From the NCBI GenBank assembly GCA_937901455.1, contig CALDIA010000051.1, positions 1-7,155 on the forward strand: 7,155 nt of DNA. The letters are read 5' to 3'. A program made the translations under genes and the position numbers. Shown piece by piece: positions 1 to 6,197 of this stretch. How positions within the stretch are numbered: the stretch's first letter is position 1; every line of letters starts with the position of its first letter. The DNA comes from an uncultured Bacteroidales bacterium (GTDB lineage Bacteria; Bacteroidota; Bacteroidia; Bacteroidales; WCHB1-69). Below the pieces are notes generated by a model. The model saw only the letters and a list, made by a program, of their open reading frames with translations. It ran no database searches and was not told the origin of the DNA.

Positions 1-1150
1 GGTACTTCTGCCTTGGATGGCGAGGAGCGTCCGAATAGAGCATCCGCACAAAGCCTTCTTTTATGGCTGGATTGAGATGGTATTCCAAAAAATTGGGACG
101 ATGTTTCAGCCCAAGTGTTTGCATCAATTGTGAAATGGAACATTCGTTAACCCCTATCGTCATTACCAAACGTTTGATTTGAGGATTGTCCGTATGCAAC
201 AAATCGAGAGCTTGTTCGGGTACTTGTTCGGGTACTTGTTCGGGTGTTTGTCGGGTGCTTGATGGGATACTTGCTGGGGTATCCGTCTGCTGCCCTAATT
301 CTTTGGGCGGATTTACGATTAAATACCTGCTTATCAATTCGTTATGCTCACCCATCAACAAGTTTCTGAAAAAAAGCTCCAAATAAACGGGTGTATATTC
401 AACGCCTTTGACCGCGCTTTTGTAATTGGCACGAACGAGTGCGTTACGGAAATACCAAGAATGGGCGGCAAACATGTCGTTATTGACCTCGAAGCCAATC
501 GACCTGAGGTATTGGATAGTGAACACGGCCGTCGTTCTGGTGTTCCCTTCCTCAAAAGGGTGGATTTGCCACAAATCGGAGACGAAGCGGGTAACGTGGG
601 CAACAATCTCTTCCATGCTCATTTCGTGGTAACTGAACGCCCGCTCCTTGCTGATGTCATAATCCAAGGCACGCCACAAGTCCTCATAATTCAGATAGTT
701 AACCGTGTCGCCACGCAACACCCACTCTTTTTTCGTGATGTCAAATTTGCGGATTTTGCCGGCGTGTTTAAACACGCCCTCAAATATCCGACGATGCAAG
801 GCGACAAACCCATTCGCAGAGAAATCAAGCGTGGGCCTCGAAAGAATCATGGAGATGTTGCTTGAAACTTTGTCGGCCTCCTGTTTCGCGTCGTCGTCAG
901 GTTCTCTTGTGGTCTTGGAGACATAATAGCTCTTCACCAGCTCCCGCGCTTCGTCAATCGTGATTTCGCCTTCGATGTTGCGCGTGGCAGTCTGTTTCAG
1001 GTAGTCCGACACCTGCAGGCCGTCCACGGCTTGCAAACCGATGGCCGTGCGCCAAGCGTAGGCCCTTTCTCGTTTGCTTGGTTCGCTGGCGATGATGTAT
1101 TCCTCGAAATCGAGGGGATGGCTGTTTCCGTTGGCTCCGTTTTCCGACAT
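1..1150 (-). CDS. Fic-domain protein with N-terminal inhibitory motif, C-terminal end cut by window edge
   Basis: The frame is open from ATG at 1150 to base 1, giving 383 codons with no stop. Fic proteins usually transfer AMP (or another nucleotide part) to a hydroxyl on a target protein. The Fic active-site loop HPFEEGNTR is at residues 197-205. It differs from the canonical HxFx(D/E)GNGRxxR by Thr in place of the second Gly and by loss of the last Arg; from memory, the GNTR form is common in this Bacteroidales subfamily. Residues 56-61 (TRNIEG) fit the (S/T)xxxE(G/N) motif that blocks ATP binding in class II Fic proteins, within a VbhA-like helical region (about 20-70). The segment around 135-150 (KKEWVLRGDT) is probably the target-docking flap. 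A Pro/Glu/Gln linker near residue 302 leads to a winged-helix-like C-terminal region. Only a few residues are probably missing. The start is supported by a good promoter just upstream. Cellular target unknown. Confidence 0.92.
   Translation of the reverse strand, partial: MSENGANGNSHPLDFEEYIIASEPSKRERAYAWRTAIGLQAVDGLQVSDYLKQTATRNIEGEITIDEARELVKSYYVSKTTREPDDDAKQEADKVSSNISMILSRPTLDFSANGFVALHRRIFEGVFKHAGKIRKFDITKKEWVLRGDTVNYLNYEDLWRALDYDISKERAFSYHEMSMEEIVAHVTRFVSDLWQIHPFEEGNTRTTAVFTIQYLRSIGFEVNNDMFAAHSWYFRNALVRANYKSAVKGVEYTPVYLELFFRNLLMGEHNELISRYLIVNPPKELGQQTDTPASIPSSTRQTPEQVPEQVPEQALDLLHTDNPQIKRLVMTIGVNECSISQLMQTLGLKHRPNFLEYHLNPAIKEGFVRMLYSDAPRHPRQKY
211..246 (-). repeat. Three tandem 12-bp units inside the Fic gene
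   Basis: The plus-strand unit cttgttcgggta occurs three times in a row, the last copy ending in g instead of a. In the Fic frame it encodes repeated Pro-Glu-Gln-Val in the linker between the Fic domain and the C-terminal winged-helix-like region. Units of 12 bp keep the frame, so copy number changes would only alter linker length. Confidence 0.85.
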
Positions 1151-1172
1151 GTTTTTTGTAAATTATCAATTT

Positions 1173-1204
1173 GCAAAAATACTGATTTTTCCTTGAAAGG
1201 CAAA
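1173..1204 (-). promoter_or_regulatory. Bacteroidota-type promoter for the Fic gene
   Basis: On the minus strand a TTTG (-33 element, 1204-1201) is followed after 19 bases by TATTTTTGC (1181-1173), which matches the TAnnTTTGC -7 consensus of Bacteroidota sigma-ABfr. The -7 element ends 22 bases before the ATG at 1150. It lies in the gap between the broken radical SAM gene and fic, so fic is probably transcribed independently. Confidence 0.75.
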
Positions 1205-1232
1205 GGAAATAATGCTTTCACAAGTCTAAAAA

Positions 1233-2226
1233 CTAATTGTGCCAGCACTGCGGGTCCGCCGCGTAGAAATCGTGCGTGTAGCCATACGCCACGGCGGGGC
1301 AGCCCCGGCAGAAACGCAGCAGCTCGCAATTGCGGCACTTCTCGAACTTCTCGTATTGACGGTAATCGTACATCTTGGGCGAGGTCCAGAGGTCGTATAA
1401 AGGCGTTTCAAAGACGTTGCCCACAACGCTGTCGAAGCGGCGGCAGGCCATCACGTCGCCGTTGGGCAGGATAGTGAAATGGCCGTGACCGCAGTTGCAG
1501 CCGTCATAGACAGCGTCGTCGTCCAAACCCTCGGGAATCTTGAACTCACCGATTTCGTAGAGATACAGCCCCCACAGATGGTCCTTCAGGTTGAAGGTGG
1601 TCTTGCAGTTGTCGCCGTACGCCATGTACTTTTTCCAGCAGGTGTCCAAAACGGTGCGGTATTGTTGCGGCGTGAGGTGCGCGCTTTTTTCCAAACTCGT
1701 GGGGCAATAGCGCGCGAAGGCAAACACATCGGCCTCATATTTCACCACAGTGTCGATGATTTCCGGCATCTGGTCGGCATTCACGCCCGATACGGTGGTC
1801 ATGATGGCCACGCGGATACCGTTGCGGTGCAGCACCTCAATTTTCTCAAGCGTAGTGTCGAAAGAGCCGGGCTTGCGCATGAAGTCGTGGGTTTCGCGGT
1901 TACCGTCGATGCTGAGCTGGTATTTCTCGCAGCCGTAGGACTTCAGTTTCCGGCACACCTCGTCGGTGAGGTGGAACGGGTTGCCGAGGATGGTGAACGG
2001 GATGCCGTTGTCTTTCAGTACGGCAAGGATTTCCCACACTTGCGGGTGCAGCACGGGGTCGCCGCCCGTGACGTAGAGGTAGGGTGCGCGGTCGCCCATG
2101 CGGCGGCACATATCCATCATGCTGTCGATCGGGATGGCCTTCGGAGAAGATGTAGCAATGCTTGCAGCGCTGGTCGCACCAGTCGGTGATGTGCCACTGG
2201 AAGGAGAAGTATTGTTGGGGCATCAT
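1233..2226 (-). pseudogene. Radical SAM/SPASM enzyme of the ACGX-peptide system, broken by a frame change
   Basis: Two overlapping frames together encode one enzyme. The first, from ATG at 2226, carries the radical SAM cluster motif CDQRCKHC at residues 17-24, which binds the [4Fe-4S] that cleaves S-adenosylmethionine. It loses homology at about residue 32. The rest is in another frame, open downstream to TAG at 1233-1235. It holds the GGDP motif (about 2066-2055), the HLTDEVC and RKPGSFDTTLEK regions, and a C-terminal SPASM domain with CNC, ACRR, KCRNC, CRGC and a final Cys near the end for auxiliary Fe-S clusters. The third cluster Cys (2157) is 91 bases from GGDP, not a multiple of three and about 15 codons shorter than usual, so one out-of-frame deletion near 2120-2135 would explain both. 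Enzymes of this type modify Cys-rich peptides; the likely substrate is the repeat peptide at 5948-6181. As it stands, no full-length enzyme can be made without frameshifting, and the missing segment may also matter. Confidence 0.82.
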
Positions 2227-2271
2227 GGGTGATTTTATCTGTCTAAATGAATATTAAGTCACTTCGTGAAA

Positions 2272-3147
2272 TCAAAAAGGCAAGCCGTATGTTGGTTCAT
2301 CTTCGCAAACCCTGTCTGTCAAATTGTAAAAATCCGCAATGGCGATGTCTTTGATTTTGTTTCGATATTCCTCCGCTTTGAGAGGGTTTGATATTTCTAA
2401 TTTGCGTTGTTTACCCATTTCGGCAAATGATTTGTCCTGCTCAATTCCTAAATAGCGTCTTCCAATCAAATTTGCGGCGATTCCTGTTGTGCTACTCCCT
2501 GCAAAAGGGTCGAGAATCCATGCGCTTTTAGGAGTAGCGGCTAAGATGATACGTGTCAACAAAGCGAGAGGCTTCTGTGTAGGGTGCTTGCCACATGATT
2601 TTTCCCAAGGAGCAATGGCAGGTAGGCGCCAAACATCAGTCATCTGCCTGTTATCATTAAGTTGCTTCATGAGTTCGTAATTGAAAACGTGAGGGACCTT
2701 TTGCGATTTCCGAGCCCAAATGATAAACTCGGTGGAATAAGTAAAATACCGGCAAGAAATATTTGGAGGAGGATTCGTTTTAGCCCACGTTACCACATTC
2801 AGAATTTTGTAATCCAACTCGGTAAGAGCGTTTGCCACAGAAAAAATGTTGTGATAAGTCCCCGAAATCCATACAGAACCGTTTTCTTTCAATTTGTCTC
2901 TACATAGAGAAAGCCACTTGAGGTTGAATTTGTTGATTTGATCGAGTGTTCCTCCCTTGTCCCAATCCCCTTTGTTCACACTCACAATTTTCCCGCTTTG
3001 GACGCTTATTCCATCGTTAGAAAGGAAATATGGCGGATCAGCGAAAATCATATCAAATTTAAAATTGAACTGTGGCAGCAATTCAAAACAATCACCGTTA
3101 AGGATGGTGAAAGCAAGGTCGGAAGATTTGTAAAACGGGATAATCAT
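2272..3147 (-). CDS. DpnA-like DNA (N6-adenine/N4-cytosine) methyltransferase
   Basis: This 291-residue protein has the permuted (beta-class) order: catalytic DPPY at residues 37-40 comes before the SAM-binding motif DPFAGSSTTG at 213-222. HPTQKP (188-193) just before the SAM motif is also typical of the N6_N4_Mtase family (Pfam PF01555). In DpnII-type systems a second methyltransferase of this class (DpnA, M2.DpnII) methylates adenine in GATC, including on single-stranded DNA, and protects incoming DNA during transformation. Its position in a cassette with a DpnM-like enzyme and a DpnII-like nuclease supports this assignment; specificity is inferred. The ATG directly follows the TAA of the upstream gene (TAAATG), indicating translational coupling. 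It is AT-rich compared with the radical SAM gene downstream, which starts 45 bases after its stop. Confidence 0.92.
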   Translation of the reverse strand: MIIPFYKSSDLAFTILNGDCFELLPQFNFKFDMIFADPPYFLSNDGISVQSGKIVSVNKGDWDKGGTLDQINKFNLKWLSLCRDKLKENGSVWISGTYHNIFSVANALTELDYKILNVVTWAKTNPPPNISCRYFTYSTEFIIWARKSQKVPHVFNYELMKQLNDNRQMTDVWRLPAIAPWEKSCGKHPTQKPLALLTRIILAATPKSAWILDPFAGSSTTGIAANLIGRRYLGIEQDKSFAEMGKQRKLEISNPLKAEEYRNKIKDIAIADFYNLTDRVCEDEPTYGLPF

Positions 3148-3675
3148 TTAGCGATAAGTTGCTGTTGAAACGATTCTGAATATGTCATTATGTTCTCTTA
3201 ATTGCTCAAGTAGTCGTCCAAACATATACGCATCATTTCTGTTTGTTTTTTCTTGAATCATGAGTAGTTTAGCTAATAAAATCAAAAATTTGACGCTGTA
3301 TTCACCATGTTTTGCCAACGAAGCGTACTGGGAAGCTTCATTACTCACTTCTTCCAATAGTGCTTCTGTGTCAAGCAGACGGTTCCGTTCTTCATCGCTT
3401 GAAATAGGTGTAGCATTTTCCCACACACTAATCAAAAAATCCAAAAGGCTGTCCGTTGTTTCAGCATCACTGTAATGTTTTATCATTACATCAACTGCCC
3501 AGTGGATATGTTTCGGTGTTCGAATCCGACTCCATTTCCCGTTTTCATATTGCCTATATTTAATGAGAATATCATAATCCGATATTCCACCTTGATATAC
3601 ACCAACAATATAGGTTCCGTTAACTGGAATTTCAGCCAATAATACTTTGTTTCGGATTTGCATTGAATCACTCAT
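3148..3675 (-). CDS. Protein of unknown function inside the DpnII-type restriction cassette
   Basis: This 175-residue protein is not assigned to a family with confidence. The N-terminal half looks like beta structure (residues 1-48, ending KWSRIRTP). A distinctive RTPKHIHWAVDVMIKHY segment follows near residues 52-68. The rest is predicted helical and rich in Leu, Glu and Lys. There is no signal peptide, membrane segment, helix-turn-helix or nuclease motif that I can recognise. The gene starts 12 bases after the endonuclease stop, and its TAA abuts the ATG of the second methyltransferase, so it is a tightly coupled part of the operon. This placement suggests a role in the restriction-modification system, such as an accessory or control protein, but nothing in the sequence proves it. 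An alternative start is Met5 at 3663. Confidence 0.82.
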   Translation of the reverse strand: MSDSMQIRNKVLLAEIPVNGTYIVGVYQGGISDYDILIKYRQYENGKWSRIRTPKHIHWAVDVMIKHYSDAETTDSLLDFLISVWENATPISSDEERNRLLDTEALLEEVSNEASQYASLAKHGEYSVKFLILLAKLLMIQEKTNRNDAYMFGRLLEQLREHNDIFRIVSTATYR

Positions 3676-3687
3676 GTTGTAGAAGTT

Positions 3688-4521
3688 CTATAGTTCAGAT
3701 TTAATGGTTTTGACAAAATCGTGAATAGTAGTCAGATTATAGACTTTCGGAATCATATAGAACGCTTCTTCTAATTTGTTCTTTGCAGAAAGCCATCCCT
3801 GACCATCAGTTATCCAAACAAACTCAAATCCTTTAACAGCATTTATTTTTGGCGCGAGCTCGGAATAAGCTCTTGCAACTTCATTTAATTTCGACCCTCC
3901 ACCACTATAAAAATTAACCTCAACAAGGTATGTTGTTGCTTTCGTGGTAATAACAAAATCAAATCTCTTTACATCCTCCCCGAGTACAGACAATAATGTG
4001 TAATCCGTTGAATAGACTTCTTGCTTATATGGGATTTGTTCTGAACGTAAGATAGCGGCAACAATATTTTCCATAATATGACCGCTTCTGTTTTTTCTAG
4101 CGTTTGTATCCAACCCTGTTTCAACTCCAAACACAAAGTCAACTAAATTGGTCACTTGTCTGTTTTGAAAAAGCATTTGCAAGCCAGTGTCTTTCAAGTA
4201 TTCCATAACACCGTCCGGTGAATCAAAAAAGTGTTGAATCATCTGAACTTCGCCTCTGCGATTAATCGCCTTTTTTCCATCAGAAGTTCTCACGGCGATA
4301 AGAATGTCAAGAACATTGAAGACGCTTGGGTTTTCTTGCCATAGTTCAAATACTGCCGATTCCATGTCATATTGACCTATTAAATAGTTCAACTGATTCA
4401 GTTTCATGGCAATTTGTCGCACATTCCTTGATATTTTCTCAAAGTCACAAAAAAAATCTAAAGAAGCGTTTGTCTCTTTCAGCTGTGACATAAATCGTTC
4501 AAAATCCCCTTTTTGTTTCAT
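3688..4521 (-). CDS. DpnII/MboI-type restriction endonuclease (expected target GATC)
   Basis: This 277-residue protein has the layout of the DpnII family of type II endonucleases, which cut unmethylated GATC. Recognisable blocks are GLDTNARKNRSGHIME (136-151) and the core FDFVITTKATTYLVEVNFYSGGGSKLNE (187-214, described here by position with gaps in certainty). Asp188 and Glu201 are the likely metal-binding acids of the PD-(D/E)xK fold. The residue two after Glu201 is Asn203 rather than Lys; Lys211 might fill that role. The length is close to known family members (about 280-290 residues). It lies 59 bases after the Dam-like gene, so modification comes before restriction in the operon, which suits establishment in a new host. 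The target is inferred from the family and the neighbouring methyltransferase. Confidence 0.92.
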   Translation of the reverse strand: MKQKGDFERFMSQLKETNASLDFFCDFEKISRNVRQIAMKLNQLNYLIGQYDMESAVFELWQENPSVFNVLDILIAVRTSDGKKAINRRGEVQMIQHFFDSPDGVMEYLKDTGLQMLFQNRQVTNLVDFVFGVETGLDTNARKNRSGHIMENIVAAILRSEQIPYKQEVYSTDYTLLSVLGEDVKRFDFVITTKATTYLVEVNFYSGGGSKLNEVARAYSELAPKINAVKGFEFVWITDGQGWLSAKNKLEEAFYMIPKVYNLTTIHDFVKTIKSEL

Positions 4522-4580
4522 CTTTCACTAAAATAGTCGATTGGTTAAACCGTAATCATTCATTTCTAAACACATCTATA

Positions 4581-5534
4581 TCAGCATAGAGCAACTTCTT
4601 CTATCCCAATAACGGGCTTATTCATAATCAACAATTCCGTCAGTTTTCCCCGTTTACTGGCAACAGCATTGACAGAACGGGTGGCATATACTCTCAATAT
4701 TTCAAATGAGTTATATATTTCCTCAAAAAACAAATCTTCAGGATTTTTCGACGAACAGTCGGAATTGCTTAACATCCATAAGCACTTTTTTTTGTCTGCG
4801 ATTTTCCGACAATAGTTTGCAAGTCGTCGCTGCTCATCATCATCAAAGGTATCCTTAACATAATTGTTAAAACTGGATGTGGTGTTTAACGGACGGTATG
4901 GTGGATCAAAATAAAAGAAAGACAAATCTTTCTCAACAATTTTTGATTCGGTCCCTTCAAAATCTCCACATAAAATTTCCACTCCAAATCGATTCAACAG
5001 CTCACTGTCGGCATATATAACATCCTCGTTACATATCGTAGGATTAGCATAACGTCCGAACGGGACATTGAATTTCCCTTTGCTGTTTTCCCGATAAAGC
5101 CCATTAAAGCATGTACGGTTTAAAAACAACAGCAAGATGGTTTTTTCAAGTTTACCCAGAGCCTCACTGTTGAATTGTTCTCTTATTTTCAAATAAAATT
5201 CTTTCCTGTATTCTTCGTTTGGAAGCGAAAGATATTCATGTTCAATCCCATTCAATCCTTTAATCAACCCTTCTGGATTAGACATTACAACGCTATAGGC
5301 ATCTGTCAGGTTTGCGTTAATATCATTTATGACCACACGTTTGATATTAGGGAACTTCTGCAACATGAAAAACAGCATTGCCCCACCCCCCACAAAGGGT
5401 TCTATATACGTAAATTCTTCGTGATATAGCTCCTGCGGAAGATGTTTTTCTATCTGATTCAGCAGCTGTCCCTTTCCACCAACCCATTTGATAAATGGTT
5501 TCGCTTTGATTTTCAAGTTGTTATCAGCAGTCAT
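4581..5534 (-). CDS. dam: Dam/DpnM-family DNA adenine-N6 methyltransferase
   Basis: This 317-residue protein belongs to the D12 class (alpha group) of adenine methyltransferases. FIKWVGGKGQL (14-24) and EPFVGGGA (45-52) form the SAM-binding region, NRTCFNGLYREN (139-150) matches the conserved target-recognition segment of GATC methyltransferases, and DPPY (210-213) is the catalytic motif IV. It should transfer methyl from SAM to N6 of adenine in GATC and so protect host DNA from the endonuclease encoded next. It is the first gene of the AT-rich cassette, with a -7 promoter element just upstream and the remnant of the flavin/ferredoxin-type gene ending 78 bases before its ATG. A housekeeping Dam is less likely because the nuclease and a second methyltransferase follow directly. 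Confidence 0.95.
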   Translation of the reverse strand: MTADNNLKIKAKPFIKWVGGKGQLLNQIEKHLPQELYHEEFTYIEPFVGGGAMLFFMLQKFPNIKRVVINDINANLTDAYSVVMSNPEGLIKGLNGIEHEYLSLPNEEYRKEFYLKIREQFNSEALGKLEKTILLLFLNRTCFNGLYRENSKGKFNVPFGRYANPTICNEDVIYADSELLNRFGVEILCGDFEGTESKIVEKDLSFFYFDPPYRPLNTTSSFNNYVKDTFDDDEQRRLANYCRKIADKKKCLWMLSNSDCSSKNPEDLFFEEIYNSFEILRVYATRSVNAVASKRGKLTELLIMNKPVIGIEEVALC

Positions 5535-5553
5535 CGTTATTGATATTTAACCC

Positions 5554-5562
5554 GCAAAGATA
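5554..5562 (-). promoter_or_regulatory. -7 promoter element before the restriction-modification operon
   Basis: On the minus strand TATCTTTGC fits the Bacteroidota TAnnTTTGC -7 element and lies about 20 bases before the Dam-like ATG at 5534. A matching TTTG at the ideal distance is not present; the closest is TTTT at 5587-5584 (gap 21). It would give the cassette its own transcription start, separate from the peptide operon. Confidence 0.55.
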
Positions 5563-5612
5563 CTCAAATTATTCCAATTTCCGAAAACAAATACGACCGG
5601 CAACGAATCCTT

Positions 5613-5741
5613 TCACAGGATTGCCACCGCCTCCGCCGGACAGTGCTCGTAGCTGTTGCCGCAGTGGAGACAGTTGTTTTGCCGGATGGCGAAGGGGTCG
5701 CCCACGTAACCTAATTTCAACAAACAAGTCTGTATGTCCAT
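5613..5741 (-). pseudogene. Remnant of a flavin/ferredoxin-type protein with apparent internal deletion
   Basis: The 42-codon frame starts at ATG 5741 (a longer in-frame ATG at 5807 lies inside a palindrome and is unlikely). Residues 1-14 (MDIQTCLLKLGYVG) resemble the start of pyridoxamine 5'-phosphate oxidase-like flavoproteins that carry C-terminal Fe-S motifs. Residues 15-42 resemble their extreme end, a ferredoxin motif followed by CPAEAV. The middle, which should hold the whole flavin-binding barrel of well over 100 residues, is absent, so an in-frame deletion is the simplest reading. The ferredoxin motif reads CLHCGNSYEHCP: the third of four cluster cysteines is Ser (AGC, one base from TGC), which also argues for loss of function. 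It lies downstream of the ACGX peptide and was probably an electron-transfer or redox partner in that locus. The parent family is from memory and should be checked; a genuine small protein is the alternative. Confidence 0.55.
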
Positions 5742-5779
5742 TTTCTGTTTTTTTCGATTTTCCTTAGCCTCTATTAGAA

Positions 5780-5823
5780 TAGTGATTAGTGATTGGTGAC
5801 CGCTCACCGTTCACTATTCACTA
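5780..5823. repeat. Long imperfect palindrome of TGATTAGTGA-type repeats
   Basis: Bases 5780-5799 pair with 5804-5823 around a four-base loop, with only two mismatches (5793/5810 and 5786/5817) and one G-T pair. Shorter perfect arms also exist in other registers: 5781-5792 with 5818-5829 (12 bp), and 5777-5785 with 5811-5819 (9 bp). No T-tract follows on either strand, so it is not a typical intrinsic terminator. It resembles the short palindromic dispersed repeats found in many bacterial intergenic regions. Confidence 0.8.
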
Positions 5824-5890
5824 ATCACTGAACATCATAAATAATGCAGGTAGAAACGTGTAAATCGCGCTTCAACATTGATTTGTTCGC

Positions 5891-5930
5891 ATAGAAAAGG
5901 CGTTCCGCCACGGGAATGGCAGAACGCCTT
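5891..5930 (-). terminator. Intrinsic terminator or attenuator after the ACGX peptide gene
   Basis: A hairpin with a 9-bp perfect outer stem (5897-5905 with 5922-5930), one mismatch, three more pairs (5907-5909 with 5918-5920) and an 8-base loop is followed on the minus strand by TTTTCTAT (5898-5891). It begins 17 bases after the peptide stop codon. It would end most transcripts after the regulator and peptide, letting little read-through reach the downstream maturation genes; such an arrangement is common in peptide-precursor operons, where much precursor and little enzyme is needed. Confidence 0.78.
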
Positions 5931-5947
5931 CGTTGGGTTGCCGGGGC

Positions 5948-6181
5948 TTATTTCGCGCCGCACGCGCTGCCGCAAGCACTCGGTTTTTCCTCTTTCTTGG
6001 GCTCGGCCGCACCGCAGGCGCTGCCGCAGGCAGAGGGTTTGGCGGGTTCCTGGGCTCCGCAGGCGCTGCCGCAAGCGGACGGTTTCTCTTCGGGTTTTGC
6101 CGCGCCGCACGCGCTACCGCACGCGCTGGGAGCTTGGTTGGCGAAAGAGGCTACATAACCTCCGAAATCTGATCTCTTCAT
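5948..6181 (-). CDS. ACGX-repeat peptide, likely RiPP precursor-like substrate of the radical SAM/SPASM enzyme
   Basis: This 77-residue protein has a short non-repetitive N-terminus (residues 1-17, MKRSDFGGYVASFANQA), then four copies of PSACGSACGA at 18-27, 34-43, 49-58 and 67-76. The copies are joined by 5-8 residue linkers of Pro, Lys, Glu, Ala and Gln. All eight cysteines (21, 25, 37, 41, 52, 56, 70, 74) sit in ACG triplets, four residues apart within each copy. There is no signal peptide. NCBIfam/TIGRFAMs describe an 'ACGX' peptide paired with a dedicated radical SAM/SPASM protein, and the enzyme at 1233-2226 fits that pairing. Enzymes of this class often link Cys sulfur to another residue, so thioether crosslinks in each unit are a plausible but unproven product; metal or redox binding by the Cys pairs is an alternative. 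The frame is intact. It follows the HxlR gene by 16 bases and is followed by a terminator. Confidence 0.9.
   Translation of the reverse strand: MKRSDFGGYVASFANQAPSACGSACGAAKPEEKPSACGSACGAQEPAKPSACGSACGAAEPKKEEKPSACGSACGAK
5954..6130 (-). repeat. Four 30-bp repeats encoding the ACGX units
   Basis: Units at 6101-6130, 6053-6082, 6008-6037 and 5954-5983 each encode PSACGSACGA. The peptide sequence is identical in all four, but the DNA differs at synonymous positions (for example agcgcgtgcgg against agtgcttgcgg). This indicates selection on the amino acids rather than recent duplication. The spacers are 18, 15 and 24 bases, all multiples of three. Confidence 0.9.
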
Positions 6182-6197
6182 TGTTTAAGAATTTTGG

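Noticed and set aside
1031..1474. Open plus-strand frames over the Fic and radical SAM genes, including 1479-2189
   Set aside because: They are antisense shadows of GC-rich coding sequence; their translations show no motifs, while the minus strand carries clear Fic and SPASM motifs.
1233..2226. Programmed frameshift in the radical SAM gene
   Set aside because: No slippery heptamer or stimulatory hairpin is seen near 2120-2140, and the region is also too short, which indicates a deletion rather than recoding.
2249..2271. Small inverted repeat tcac-ttc-gtga after the second methyltransferase, as a terminator
   Set aside because: The stem is only four base pairs and no T-tract follows.
5742..5807. 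Upstream extension of the 42-codon remnant to an ATG at 5807
   Set aside because: The extension runs through the palindrome and looks random, while the sequence from MDIQTC onward resembles a real protein start with an A-rich upstream region.
5948..6130. Regularly spaced repeats as a possible CRISPR array
   Set aside because: Spacers are only 15-24 bases, similar to each other and in frame, and the repeats encode identical peptide units.
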